From assembly GCA_022841465.1 (NCBI GenBank), contig JALHRL010000004.1:50598-114597 (forward strand): a stretch of 64,000 bases of DNA. Reading direction: 5' to 3'. Position 1 is the first letter of the stretch. Each line of letters opens with the position of its first letter. Under the pieces are notes generated by a model. The model made no database searches. It was given only the letters and a program-made list of their open reading frames with translations, and was not told the origin of the DNA. Shown one piece after another: positions 44,307 through 54,400 of the stretch. A program made the position numbers and the translations under genes. Origin of the DNA: Bacteroidia bacterium. Lineage in GTDB: Bacteria; Bacteroidota; Bacteroidia; B-17B0; Aurantibacillaceae.

Positions 44307-45887
44307 ATGAAAAAAGTTTTACTTTCATTTTTTTTATCTACAATTTTTGTATTTAATCTTAATTCACAAGTATTAGAGTATAAAGATGTAGCCGGAATAT
44401 TTTATAAGCGATGTACCAGTTGTCATCACGAAGGCTCTAACATGTATTCATTTATGAATTATACTAAAACAAATATGTATAAAGTATTAATTCAAAATGC
44501 ACTTGTTACCGATAAAATGCCACCTTGGAAAGCAGATACACTTTACTCTCGCTTTATGCACGAACGCCTTATTAGCGCCAATGAAAAAGCAAACATCTTA
44601 AACTGGATTGCTACAGGTGCCACAATGGGAGATACCACACAAGCACCACCAAAACCTGTTTACCCGCCAAAATATAAATTAGTTGGTAATGCAGATTTAA
44701 CTGTAACCATTCCCACTTTTACAAGCTTTGCTACTACACAAGATATTTATGTTTGTTTTTCAATGGCCTCTAACTTAACACAAGACAGAATTATACGAGC
44801 CTTTGAAATTGTTCCAGGTAATGCTCCTATTGTTCATCATGCCGTTTTAAGTGCTGATACTATGGGTGGTTATAACGGAGATTTATCAGGAGTATGCGTC
44901 AATATTCCCGGAAATCTTGAATTAGGTGCTTATGCACCGGGCTCGCAACCTATAATTTTCCCAAGTCAAGCTCCTTTAAGAACCGGTATAAAATTAAAAG
45001 CGGGATCAAAAGTTATTATCCAAATGCATTATCCTAAAGGAAGCGCCGGACAAATAGATAGTACAAAAATTAGATTTTATTTTTATCCCTCTAACGAAAC
45101 GGGAATACGTTTAATTAATGTAGCAACGCCTTTGCAAAACTGGAACATGAATATTCCTGCCAACACAACACAAACGTATTCCGCCTATTACCCTACTTCA
45201 GGAACACTTGCTGCACCAATTTCACTATTTGCCGTGTTTCCTCATTCACATAAATTAGGCAAAAGCATGTTATTATATGCTGTAAATCCTGGCATCGATA
45301 CTATTCCTATGATTCGCGTTAATCAATGGGATTTTGCTTGGCAAGATTATTACATTTATAAAAAACTACTAAAAATTCCGGCAGGATATAGATTGTATGC
45401 CAAGCATGTATTTGATAATACCACCAGTAATTTAAATAATCCAAGTAATCCACCCATAAATGCACAAGCCGGATTTAGTACATTAGATGAAATGTTGTTT
45501 GATGGAACCATGACATTGCCTTATCAAGTGGGTGATGAATTAATAGACATGGAAGCCATTGTTAATTCAGATACACTTCTTGCCACTAATATTAATAAAC
45601 ATTTGGCAACACAAACAAGTATACGATCTATGGCTTTTCCCAATCCATTTACCAATGATGTAAAAATTAAATATTTGTTAAGTAACACAGGCCCGGTAAA
45701 TTTAGAAATAACAGATTTGTTAGGAAAAGTTATTTACACCAAAAACGAAAACAAAGTTGATGCGGGCATGCAAGAATTTAACTGGAATGGAAAATCAATT
45801 CAAAATATTTCTATGCCGTGCGGAGTTTATTTTATCACCTTAAAAACAAATGGCGCTCAAAGCACCATAAAATTGATAAAACAGTAA
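44307..45887 (+). CDS. T9SS-exported fusion of a c-type heme domain and a PHM/DBH-like copper monooxygenase
   Basis: 526 residues. Signal peptide (MKKVLLSFFLSTIFVFNLNSQ), then heme-c site CTSCH (Cys36, Cys39, His40). From about 120 to 430 the fold looks like copper type-II ascorbate-dependent monooxygenases: VHHAVL (H177, H178), QMHYP (H241), HSHKLGK (H313, H315) and DEM (M396). The spacing matches the copper ligands of peptidylglycine alpha-hydroxylating monooxygenase (H107, H108, H172, H242, H244, M314 in the mammalian enzyme). The C-terminus is a T9SS type-A domain (AFPNPFTNDVKIKYLLS...). It would act on the cell surface or outside; heme as electron donor is inferred. Substrate unknown. 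Confidence 0.85.
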   Translation: MKKVLLSFFLSTIFVFNLNSQVLEYKDVAGIFYKRCTSCHHEGSNMYSFMNYTKTNMYKVLIQNALVTDKMPPWKADTLYSRFMHERLISANEKANILNWIATGATMGDTTQAPPKPVYPPKYKLVGNADLTVTIPTFTSFATTQDIYVCFSMASNLTQDRIIRAFEIVPGNAPIVHHAVLSADTMGGYNGDLSGVCVNIPGNLELGAYAPGSQPIIFPSQAPLRTGIKLKAGSKVIIQMHYPKGSAGQIDSTKIRFYFYPSNETGIRLINVATPLQNWNMNIPANTTQTYSAYYPTSGTLAAPISLFAVFPHSHKLGKSMLLYAVNPGIDTIPMIRVNQWDFAWQDYYIYKKLLKIPAGYRLYAKHVFDNTTSNLNNPSNPPINAQAGFSTLDEMLFDGTMTLPYQVGDELIDMEAIVNSDTLLATNINKHLATQTSIRSMAFPNPFTNDVKIKYLLSNTGPVNLEITDLLGKVIYTKNENKVDAGMQEFNWNGKSIQNISMPCGVYFITLKTNGAQSTIKLIKQ

Positions 45888-46011
45888 ATTAAACAAGTTT
45901 TTCTGCTTTTTAGCATTGTTGTTAATTAAAAATAAAATTAGCACGAGTTAATATTTTCCTCTATTCAAGAGTTGATATTTTATTATATTTAAACCTCATT
46001 AAAAAACAGTG

Positions 46012-49000
46012 ATGCGAAAAATAATTATCCTTTTTCTATTTGTATTTTCCACAGTTAGTTATTCTCAAACTGATAGTTGGGTGTTAAAACTAAGCAGTAA
46101 TGTAGAATTGAGAACTTACAAATTAACTACCAATAACTCTTCAGAAGATAAGCCACTAGGAGGTGCGTCTATTGCATTGATGCAGGGTGCGAAGGTTGTA
46201 ACACAAACAACAAGTGATGGTAATGGCGATTTTACAATTGACATTCCTGCAAATGGCGATTTTAACCTGGTTATTTCTTATCCTAGTTGTAATGCCAAAA
46301 AATTTCAAATTTCTACAAAAGGTGTTCCTGAAGATAAAAACAAAGACAACTTTAAACCAACAATAAGCATTGAAGGGGTAATTATGGCTAAACCGCTTTA
46401 TAGCATTGATTATAGCGCATTAAAGCAACCTATGGCAATGCTAGCTTATAGCCCTAGCAAAAAGAAGTTTACCGACGATGAAACATACACCAATCAAACT
46501 TTGGGGGCCTTGCAAAAAATAAGACAATCGGAATTAGATTTAATAGAAAACTTTTTAACCGCGGTTAAGGCCGGTGATGCTGCATTAGCAAAAAAAGATT
46601 GTCCAACTGCAAAAACAAATTATGAAAAAGCAATTGCTCTTTTACCCGATCAACAATACCCAAAAGAACGATTAATCTTAGCTAATAAATGTATTAGCGA
46701 AAAAACAGAAGCCGAAGCAAAAGCCAAAGCAGAAGCAGAAAAATTAGCTGCTGAAAAAGCTGCAAAAGAAAAAGCAGAAGCCGAGGCAAAAGCCAAAGCA
46801 GAAGCAGAAAAGTTAGCTGCTGAAAAAGCTGCAAAAGAAAAAGCAGAAGCCGAGGCAAAAGCCAAGGCAGAAGCAGAAAAATTAGCTGCTGAAAAAGCTG
46901 CAAAAGAAAAAGCAGAGGCAGAAGCAAAGGCTAAAGCAGAAGCAGAAAAATTGGCCGCTGAAAAAGCTGCAAAAGAAAAAGCAGAGGCTGAAGCAAAAGC
47001 CAAAGCAGAAGCAGAAAAATTGGCCGCTGAAAAATCTGCGAAAGAAAAAGCAGATGCGGATGCAAAAGCCAAGGCAGAAGCAGAAAAATTAGCCGCTGAA
47101 AAAGCTGCAAAAGAAAAAGCAGAGACCGAAGCAAAAGCCAAGGCAGAAGCAGAAAAATTGGCTGCTGAAAAAGCTGCGAAAGAAAAAGCAGAAGCCGAGG
47201 CAAAAGCCAAGGCAGAAGCAGAAAAATTAGCTGCTGAAAAAGCTGCAAAAGAAAAAGCAGAGGCTGAAGCAAAAGCCAAAGCAGAAGCAGAAAAATTAGC
47301 TGCTGAAAAAGCTGCAAAAGAAAAAGCAGAGGCCGAGGCAAAAGCCAAGGCAGAAGCAGAAAAATTAGCTGCTGAAAAAGCTGCAAAAGAAAAAGCAGAG
47401 GCCGAGGCAAAAGCCAAGGCAGAAGCAGAAAAATTGGCTGCTGAAAAAGCTGCGAAAGAAAAAGCAGAAGCGGAAGCTAAAGCCAAGGCAGAAGCAGAAA
47501 AGTTAGCCGCTGAAAAAGCTGCAAAAGAAAAAGCAGAAGCAAAAGCTAAGGCAGATGCTGAAGCCGCTAAAGCAAATGAAGCTAAACTAGCCGCTGAAAA
47601 AGCTGCGAAAGAAAAAGCTGAGGCAGAAGCAAAGGCTAAAGCAGAAGCAGAAAAGTTAGCTGCTGAAAAAGCTGCGAAAGAAAAAGCTGAGGCCGAAGCA
47701 AAAGCCAAAGCAGATGCTGAAGCCGCTAAAGCAAATGAAGCTAAACTAGCCGCTGAAAAAGCTGCAAAAGAAAAAGCAGAGGCAGAAGCAAAAGCTAAGG
47801 CAGATGCGGAAGCCGCCAAAGCAAATGAAGCCAAACTAGCTGCTGAAAAAGCTGCAAAAGAAAAAGCTGAGGCCGAAGCAAAAGCTAAGGCAGATGCGGA
47901 AGCCGCCAAAGCAAATGAAGCCAAACTAGCTGCTGAAAAAGCTGCAAAAGAAAAAGCTGAGGCCGAAGCAAAAGCGAAAGCAGATGCTGAAGCCGCCAAA
48001 GCAAATGAAGCTAAACTAGCTGCTGAAAAAGCTGCAAAAGAAAAAGCAGATGCTGAAGCCGCCAAATCTAATGAGGCTAAATTAGCTGCTGAAAAAGCTG
48101 CAAAAGAAAAAGCAGATGCTGAAGCCGCCAAAGCAAATGAAGCTAAACTAGCTGCTGAAAAAGCTGCGAAAGAAAAAGCAGATGCGGATGCAAAAGCCAA
48201 AGCAGATGCGGAAGCCGCCAAAGCAAATGAGGCTAAACTAGCTGCTGAAAAAGCTGCGAAAGAAAAATCAGATGCGGATGCAAAAGCGAAAGCAGATGCG
48301 GAAGCCGCCAAAGCAAATGAAGCTAAACTAGCTGCTGAAAAAGCTGCAAAAGAAAAAGCTGACGCCGACGCAAAAGCGAAAGCAGAGGCTGAAGCCGCCA
48401 AGTCTAACGAAGCCAAACTAGCTGCTGAAAAAGCTGCAAAAGAAAAAGCAGATGCGGATGCAAAAGCCAAAGCAGATGCGGAAGCCGCAAAAGCAAATGA
48501 AGCTAAACTAGCTGCTGAAAAAGCTGCAAAAGAAAAAGCAGATGCGGATGCAAAAGCCAAAGCAGATACTGAAGCCGCAAAAGCAAATGAAGCTAAACTA
48601 GCTGCTGAAAAAGCTGCAAAAGAAAAAGCAATAGCCAAAGCAAATGCAGAAAAATTAGCCGCTGAGAAAGCTGCTAAAGAAAAAGCTGACGCCGAAGCAA
48701 AAGCGAAAGCAGATGCTGATAAATTAGCGGCAGAAAAAGCCGCTAAAGAAAAGACAGAAGCAGAAGCTGCTGCCAAAGCGGAAGCGGAAAGACTTGCTGC
48801 GGAAAAAACAGCGAAGGAAAAAGCAGAAAAAGAAAAAACCACATCAGTTGTTGTGCCAAAAGAAACAGAAGATGATGGTCCGGATAATGTGAACAGAAGA
48901 AATTCAAAACATAAAATTCCACAAACACTTGGTGCTGCAACAAAATATAAAGAAACAATTAAGTTGGCTGACGATTATTTTAAAATGAAACGCTATTCCG

Positions 49001-49098
49001 AAGCAAAACCAAAATACGAAGAGGCGCTTGAATTAAAACCTGAAGATCCATATGCGAAGAAAAGATTAGACGAAGTAAATAAGCTATTAAATCCGTAA
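46012..49098 (+). CDS. Exported protein with an Ala/Lys/Glu-rich repeat region between two TPR-like segments
   Basis: About 1028 residues from the ATG at 46012 (a GTG one codon upstream is also in frame). Signal peptide MRKIIILFLFVFSTVSYSQ. Residues ~30-120 resemble a carboxypeptidase regulatory-like Ig domain (LGGASIALMQGAKVV..., DGNGDFTIDIPANGDF). A TPR-like helix pair (DCPTAKTNYEKAIALLPDQQ) precedes ~700 residues of repeats made of KAEAEAKAKAEAEKLAAEKAA-type units. A second TPR-like pair (RYSEAKPKYEEALELKPEDP) ends the protein. The repeat region should be one long charged alpha-helix, as in TolA, and could span the periplasm. No function is established. Confidence 0.85.
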   Translation: MRKIIILFLFVFSTVSYSQTDSWVLKLSSNVELRTYKLTTNNSSEDKPLGGASIALMQGAKVVTQTTSDGNGDFTIDIPANGDFNLVISYPSCNAKKFQISTKGVPEDKNKDNFKPTISIEGVIMAKPLYSIDYSALKQPMAMLAYSPSKKKFTDDETYTNQTLGALQKIRQSELDLIENFLTAVKAGDAALAKKDCPTAKTNYEKAIALLPDQQYPKERLILANKCISEKTEAEAKAKAEAEKLAAEKAAKEKAEAEAKAKAEAEKLAAEKAAKEKAEAEAKAKAEAEKLAAEKAAKEKAEAEAKAKAEAEKLAAEKAAKEKAEAEAKAKAEAEKLAAEKSAKEKADADAKAKAEAEKLAAEKAAKEKAETEAKAKAEAEKLAAEKAAKEKAEAEAKAKAEAEKLAAEKAAKEKAEAEAKAKAEAEKLAAEKAAKEKAEAEAKAKAEAEKLAAEKAAKEKAEAEAKAKAEAEKLAAEKAAKEKAEAEAKAKAEAEKLAAEKAAKEKAEAKAKADAEAAKANEAKLAAEKAAKEKAEAEAKAKAEAEKLAAEKAAKEKAEAEAKAKADAEAAKANEAKLAAEKAAKEKAEAEAKAKADAEAAKANEAKLAAEKAAKEKAEAEAKAKADAEAAKANEAKLAAEKAAKEKAEAEAKAKADAEAAKANEAKLAAEKAAKEKADAEAAKSNEAKLAAEKAAKEKADAEAAKANEAKLAAEKAAKEKADADAKAKADAEAAKANEAKLAAEKAAKEKSDADAKAKADAEAAKANEAKLAAEKAAKEKADADAKAKAEAEAAKSNEAKLAAEKAAKEKADADAKAKADAEAAKANEAKLAAEKAAKEKADADAKAKADTEAAKANEAKLAAEKAAKEKAIAKANAEKLAAEKAAKEKADAEAKAKADADKLAAEKAAKEKTEAEAAAKAEAERLAAEKTAKEKAEKEKTTSVVVPKETEDDGPDNVNRRNSKHKIPQTLGAATKYKETIKLADDYFKMKRYSEAKPKYEEALELKPEDPYAKKRLDEVNKLLNP
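46700..48850 (+). repeat. Coding tandem repeats, 69-bp and 90-bp periods
   Basis: The first part repeats a 69-bp unit (23 codons; for example 46708 and 46777). From about 47540 a 90-bp unit (30 codons) with the added AAKANEAKLAAEK motif dominates, then shorter variants. Copies differ mainly at synonymous positions (gcc/gca/gct, gaa/gag), so they are old or gene-converted, not a fresh expansion. Confidence 0.85.
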
Positions 49099-49110
49099 TA
49101 GCTTATTTAC
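49075..49110. terminator. Perfect 15-bp inverted repeat across two convergent stop codons
   Basis: GTAAATAAGCTATTA (49075-49089) and TAATAGCTTATTTAC (49096-49110) pair completely around a 6-base loop. It covers the TAA of the repeat protein (49096-49098) and the TAA of the convergent gene (49103-49105). It lacks a long T-run but could serve as a shared termination or mRNA-stability structure. Confidence 0.6.
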
Positions 49111-49588
49111 GCTCAAATACCCACTCCTCGCCAAAAGAACTTTTTAATATCATTTCTTCCTCCGTAAATTTCAGAACGGTAAAAAGCATGTCCTGTTTAT
49201 CAATAGTTACAACCATTTCCTTTAAATCCTTATCTATTTTATATTTTCCTTCCTGACTAAATACTAATTGAGAAACATGTAAAATGCCTTTTTCTTCAAA
49301 TGAAAACACTGAACCTTTTAACGCATTATTTAAAATAGATTCGCCCATTGTTCCGAAGCTATTAGATAAGTTTTCGATAGCGCCTGCAACTTTGTTAATA
49401 TTTGTGTCTACTTCACCTAAACCAATAGAATCAATTTTTGATGTTAAATTAGAAGCTAAATCTAATGCCGGCACATCCATTTTCACCAACTTCCATTTTC
49501 CAATAACGGGATTTTCTTTCTTACCTAATCCACAGGAAGAAAAAAATAATAGACTAAGTGTAAGTATTCCTAAAAAAATATTTTTCAT
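49103..49588 (-). CDS. Lipocalin-like lipoprotein
   Basis: 161 residues. Lipoprotein signal: MKNIFLGILTLSLLFFSSC, lipobox FSSC. The mature part starts ENPVIGKWKLVKMDV, typical of small Bacteroidota lipocalin-like (DUF4923/lipocalin_4-type) lipoproteins, with later strands KGILHVSQLVFSQEGKYKID and EEEMILKSSFGEEWVFERK. A central helix of ~50 residues (LASNLTSKIDSIGLGEVDTNINKV...) is inserted. Assignment is by overall look. Stop is 4 bp from the stop of the convergent repeat-protein gene. Confidence 0.7.
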   Translation of the reverse strand: MKNIFLGILTLSLLFFSSCGLGKKENPVIGKWKLVKMDVPALDLASNLTSKIDSIGLGEVDTNINKVAGAIENLSNSFGTMGESILNNALKGSVFSFEEKGILHVSQLVFSQEGKYKIDKDLKEMVVTIDKQDMLFTVLKFTEEEMILKSSFGEEWVFERK

Positions 49589-49923
49589 TGAATTGTATAT
49601 TTAATTATACGAAGTTCATACATAATTACCATACAAGCAAACAGAATTAGGTTTAATTTATTTAACTTTTCCTAAATTATTTAAACAAACTATAGCCAGG
49701 GAATTAAATTTTAAGATAGATTATACATGAAAACATAATTCATGTAAACTATAAAACATCTCCTCAAACAAAACTCAAACCAATTAATACTTTATTATAT
49801 AGTTAATATAATCAATATTAAAAATGAATTTATTTCAATTATCTGACTCTTTTATCTTTCTTAACTTTTCATTTTATATAATTAGTTATATTTGTAAACT
49901 ATTTGTTTTTTCTACAATTTACA
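49589..49923. other. Divergent intergenic region, 335 bp
   Basis: Very AT-rich spacer between the lipoprotein gene and the MarR gene. It contains the -7 box at 49887 and probably the MarR operator, but I could not pick out a convincing operator palindrome. No ORF or RNA gene seen. Confidence 0.55.
49887..49894 (+). promoter_or_regulatory. -7 box of the MarR-RND operon
   Basis: TATATTTG, perfect match, 29 bases before the ATG at 49924. Confidence 0.55.
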
Positions 49924-50415
49924 ATGAGCGTTATTGAAATACCTACAGGAACAAAAACATTAATATTCTCTAAATTATATTATGGAGTATTAACTAAAAG
50001 TTTATCGAAATTGGATATTGACCGTTACTTTGCTGTAATACTTTTTTTAAACTCAAACAAAAAATGCTGTCAACAAAACATCTGCAATAATTTAATGATG
50101 GATAAAGCTGCTATGGTAAAAGTATTGGATTATCTCACAAAAGCAGGTTATATCCATCGTATTACCAATCCTCTTGACCGGCGTGAACACTTTATTGAAC
50201 TTACTATTAAAGGGATAAAAAAATCGAAAGAAATTTTAAAGTCTGTACATGAAATAGAACAAAAAGCCTTTCTGGGTGTTACAAAAAAAGAAACTTTAAT
50301 ATTCAACAAAGTACTTCATTCACTTTCTAATAATATTAAAGAACTTCCTTCTACCAATCTTTTTTTCAATTACAAGAACACTAAAAATAAATCAACTAAA
50401 AAAAATAGCAAATGA
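49924..50415 (+). CDS. MarR-family transcriptional regulator
   Basis: 163 residues from the ATG at 49924; an in-frame TTG at 49903 would add seven poor residues. The winged helix is visible: CCQQNICNNLMMDKAAMVKVLDYLTKAGYIHRITNPLDRREHFIELT, the DRREHFIELT wing being the MarR hallmark. It is the first gene of the efflux operon and overlaps the adaptor gene by four bases (ATGA), so it almost surely represses the operon and is relieved by a ligand. Dimerising helices flank the DNA-binding part. Confidence 0.93.
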   Translation: MSVIEIPTGTKTLIFSKLYYGVLTKSLSKLDIDRYFAVILFLNSNKKCCQQNICNNLMMDKAAMVKVLDYLTKAGYIHRITNPLDRREHFIELTIKGIKKSKEILKSVHEIEQKAFLGVTKKETLIFNKVLHSLSNNIKELPSTNLFFNYKNTKNKSTKKNSK

Positions 50416-51479
50416 AAAAAATTCCGGGTTGGTTAATTTTTGCAATCATATTTATAATTCTAATTGCAACTAAATTTATTTTCTTTTCAAAAAAGGAGGA
50501 TAAAACTTCCACCAATAAAAATAAAGGCAATCAAACAGTTGCTGCTAACTATATTATTGCAAAATCTTCTGTTCTTAACAGTAAATTATATAGTTCAGGC
50601 CAAATTGGTGCTTTAAACCAAATAGATATTATACCAGAAATACAAGGTAAAATAATTGCCATAAACTTTAAAGAAGGGGAATCCGTTAAAAAAGGAAATC
50701 TCTTAGTAAAAATTAATGACGCTGATATTCAGGCTCAATTAGCTAAAAATAAGGCTCAACTTAAATTAGCAAATGAAAAACTTAATCGATTAAAAAAATT
50801 AATAGAGGTTAAAGGTATAAGTCAAGAAGAACTTGATATCCAAGAGAACGAAGTAAATATTTTAACTGCCGACCAAATGTACCTTCAAGCGCAACTTGCC
50901 AAAACTTCCATTACCGCTGCATTTGATGGTGTTGTAGGATTAAAAAGCATTAGCGTAGGTTCCTTTGTAAACACAAACACAATAATTGCATCCTTGGTTC
51001 AATTAAAACCGGTTTATGTTGAATTTTCATTACCCGAAAGATATAGTCAGGATATAACAAACAACTTTAACATTTCTTACTCTTACGAAAATAGTAACAA
51101 TACAAAAGAGTACAAAGCTGTTGTTTACGCCATAGAACCTGTAGTTGATAAGCTTACCAAAACTATAAAAATACGTGCCATATATAACGGACCTGAAAAA
51201 ATGTATCCGGGAAGTTTTGTAAAAGTATTTGTAGAATTAAATTCAAACAAAGGCTCCATTTTAATTCCAACACAAAGCATAATTCCTGTTTTAAAAGGGC
51301 AAAAAGTTATTATATGTAAAAATGGTTTAGCGGAAGAGCGCAGAGTTGTTACAGGAATTAGAACCGAAGATAAAATTCAAATATTGGAAGGTTTAAACGA
51401 GGGTGATACAGTGCTTACTACTGCTTTACTCTCTGCAAAATCAGGCACCAAGCTTAATTTAATCCATTTAAAAAAATAA
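50412..51479 (+). CDS. RND efflux periplasmic adaptor
   Basis: 355 residues with an N-terminal membrane anchor (PGWLIFAIIFIILIATKFIFF) instead of a lipid signal. Membrane-fusion layout: IIPEIQGKIIAINFKEGESVKKGNLLVKI (lipoyl half), a short alpha-hairpin (QLKLANEKLNRLKKLIEVKGISQEELD), the second half (TSITAAFDGVVGLKSISVGSFV), beta-barrel, and C-terminal GLNEGDTVLTTALLSAKSGTKL. It joins the inner-membrane pump to the outer-membrane channel encoded downstream. One base separates it from the pump gene. Confidence 0.93.
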   Translation: MKKIPGWLIFAIIFIILIATKFIFFSKKEDKTSTNKNKGNQTVAANYIIAKSSVLNSKLYSSGQIGALNQIDIIPEIQGKIIAINFKEGESVKKGNLLVKINDADIQAQLAKNKAQLKLANEKLNRLKKLIEVKGISQEELDIQENEVNILTADQMYLQAQLAKTSITAAFDGVVGLKSISVGSFVNTNTIIASLVQLKPVYVEFSLPERYSQDITNNFNISYSYENSNNTKEYKAVVYAIEPVVDKLTKTIKIRAIYNGPEKMYPGSFVKVFVELNSNKGSILIPTQSIIPVLKGQKVIICKNGLAEERRVVTGIRTEDKIQILEGLNEGDTVLTTALLSAKSGTKLNLIHLKK

Positions 51480-51480
51480 C

Positions 51481-54400
51481 ATGGATTTAGCAGAAATAAG
51501 TGTAAAGCGTCCGGTACTATCAACTGTATTTTCAATTATTATTGTTCTATTTGGAGCTATTGGATATAATTTTCTGGGTGTGCGTGAGTTTCCATCTATT
51601 GATCCTCCTGTAATTACTGTTAGAACAAATTATACCGGAGCGAATGCAGAAATTATTCAATCTCAAATAACCGAACCGTTAGAAAAAGCTATTAATGGTA
51701 TAGAAGGTATTCGCACCATTTTTTCTTCTTCAAACCAAGGCTCAAGTATAATTACAGTTGAATTTAATTTAAGCTCTAATTTAGAGGCTGCTGCAAATGA
51801 TGTACGCGATAAAGTTTCGCAAGCTGTTCGTCAATTACCACAAGATATTGATGGACCACCCATTGTAACAAAATCGGATGCTAACTCCGATGCCATTATT
51901 TCTATGACCATTGAAAGTGATACTCGGAGTCATTTAGAAGTTAGTGATTATGCAGAAAATGTTATCGCTCAAAATTTACAAACTATACCCGGAGTTAGTG
52001 GCGTTCAAATCTGGGGACAAAAACGTTACGCCATGCGTATTCGTATTGAACCTAAAAAACTTTCGGCTTTTAATTTAACTGCTCTTGACATAAAACAAGC
52101 ACTGGATAAAGAAAATATTGAGCTTCCAACCGGTAAAATTGCAGGAAATAAAACAGAACTTACTATTAAAACAAGCGGACGCTTAACTACAGTTTCAGAT
52201 TTTGAAAACATGGTAATTAAGCAAAATGAAAAAGATGTAGTACGCTTAATAGATGTTGCATTAGTTGAACTAGGTCCTGAAAACGAAGAAACCATTTTAA
52301 AACAAACAGGAGTGCCAATGATAGGTCTTGCTATGGTTCCGCAACCCGGTGCAAATTACATTGATATTGCAGATGAGTTTTATAAGAGATACGATCAATT
52401 AAAAAAAGAATTACCTAAAGATTATAAAGTAAACATTGCATTAGATAATACGAAATTCATTAAAAAATCTATTCTGGAAGTAAAAGAAACTTTATTAATT
52501 GCAATTGTTTTGGTTATTTTAATTATCTATCTTTTTTTTAGAGATTGGTTAATTGCCTTCCGGCCTTTAATTGATATTCCGGTTTCATTAATTGGCGCAT
52601 TTTTTATCATGTACTTAATGGGGTACTCTATTAACGTGCTAACATTACTTGCAATTGTGCTGGCCACCGGATTAGTGGTAGATGATGGTATTGTTGTTAC
52701 AGAAAACATTTATAAAAAAGTAGAAAAAGGAATGTTGCCTGAACAAGCAGCAATATTAGGTACCAGAGAAATTTATTTTGCTGTTATTTCAACCTCATTA
52801 ACTTTAGCCGCCGTTTTTATGCCCGTAATATTTCTGGAAGGTTTTGTAGGGCGTTTATTTAGAGAGTTTGGAGTTGTAATTGCCGGCGCTGTTTTAATTT
52901 CTGCCTTTGTTTCCCTTACCTTAACCCCCATGCTAAATGCTAAATTGGTAAGAAAAGATCCAAATAAAAAAAGTAAATTTTACACATTAACTGAACCCTT
53001 TTTTCAAAAACTTGATGTAGGTTTTAGAGATTCTATTACCAATTTTTTAAAAAAGCGTTGGCTTGCATTTATAATTATTATTACATCCGGTGCTTCCATT
53101 TTCTTTTTTGGTTCGCAACTTCAATCAGAATTATCGCCTTTAGAGGACAGGGATTGGCTGCGTTTAACCTATACCGGTCCCGAAGGCTCTTCTTACGAAT
53201 CTACCGACGCTGTTCTTGATCGCTTTGCAAAATTTGTTGATGATTCTATTTCAGAAAAACGTGTTTGCTTAACCGTAACTGCTCCTGGATTTGCAGGCTC
53301 TGGCGCAATGAATACCGGATTTGTAAGACTTGCCTTATCTGAATCAAAAAACAGAAACAGATCGCAACAAGAAATTGCAAATTTTATAAATAAAAACATT
53401 CAACGTTTTCCGGAAGGAAAGTTTTTTGTTATTCAAGAGCAAACCATTTCATCGGGTGGTGGCCCTAGAGGTGGTTTACCTGTACAATTTGTAATTCAAA
53501 ACAACAATTTTGAAAAACTTAAAAAAGTATTGCCTCAGTTTTTAGAAGAAGTAGGTAAAAGTTCCATTTTTCAGGGATTTGATGCCAATCTTAAATTTAA
53601 TAAGCCCGAAGTTATTGTTGAAATAAACAGAGAAAAAGCTAAAACATTGGGAATTTCTATTGCAGATATTGCACAAACACTGCAATTGTGTTTAAGCGGA
53701 CAGCGATTCGGATACTTCTTAAAAGACGATAAACAATATCAAATAATTGGCCAGGTTAACAGAGAAAACCGTGACGAACCTTTTGATTTAAAATCACTTT
53801 ATGTTAGAAACAATAAAGGAGAAATGATTCAATTAGACAATATTACAAACACTTACGAAGCAAGCAGTCCGCCCCAACTATACCATTACAACCGTTATCA
53901 ATCGGCAACCGTTTCTGCAGGTTTAGCTAACGGTAAAACAATTGCCGATGGAATTAATGAAATGAACAGGATTGCAAAAAAACTGTTAGATGAAACATTT
54001 ACCTCTTCCCTAACCGGTAGCTCACGCGATTATGCAGAAAGCTCCTCCAACATTTTATTTGCTTTTGCTTTGGCATTGATTTTGGTTTATTTATTATTGG
54101 CCGCACAATTTGAAAGTTTCTCTGAACCAATTATAATAATGCTAACTGTTCCCACAGCATTAGCGGGTGCTGTATTTTCGTTATGGTATTTTAATCAAAC
54201 AATTAATATTTTCAGTCAAATTGGAATGATAATGCTAATAGGTTTGGTTACCAAAAACGGAATTTTAATTATTGAATTTGCAAACCAATTAAGAAAAAAG
54301 GGAATGAATGTAAACGAAGCATTGATTGAAGCGTCAACAGCCCGTTTGCGTCCTATTTTAATGACCAGCCTGGCCACCATTTTAGGTGCTTTACCAATTG

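Noticed and set aside
46650..48842. 730-codon open frame on the minus strand opposite the Ala/Lys/Glu repeats
   Set aside because: The plus-strand repeats have almost no stop codons on the other strand, so the frame is open by composition alone. Its product is an SASAFSFAAFSAANF-like low-complexity string and the plus frame has a signal peptide, repeats and a proper end.
46700..48850. Possible CRISPR-like array
   Set aside because: The repeats are contiguous coding units of 69 and 90 bp without unique spacers and lie in one long reading frame.
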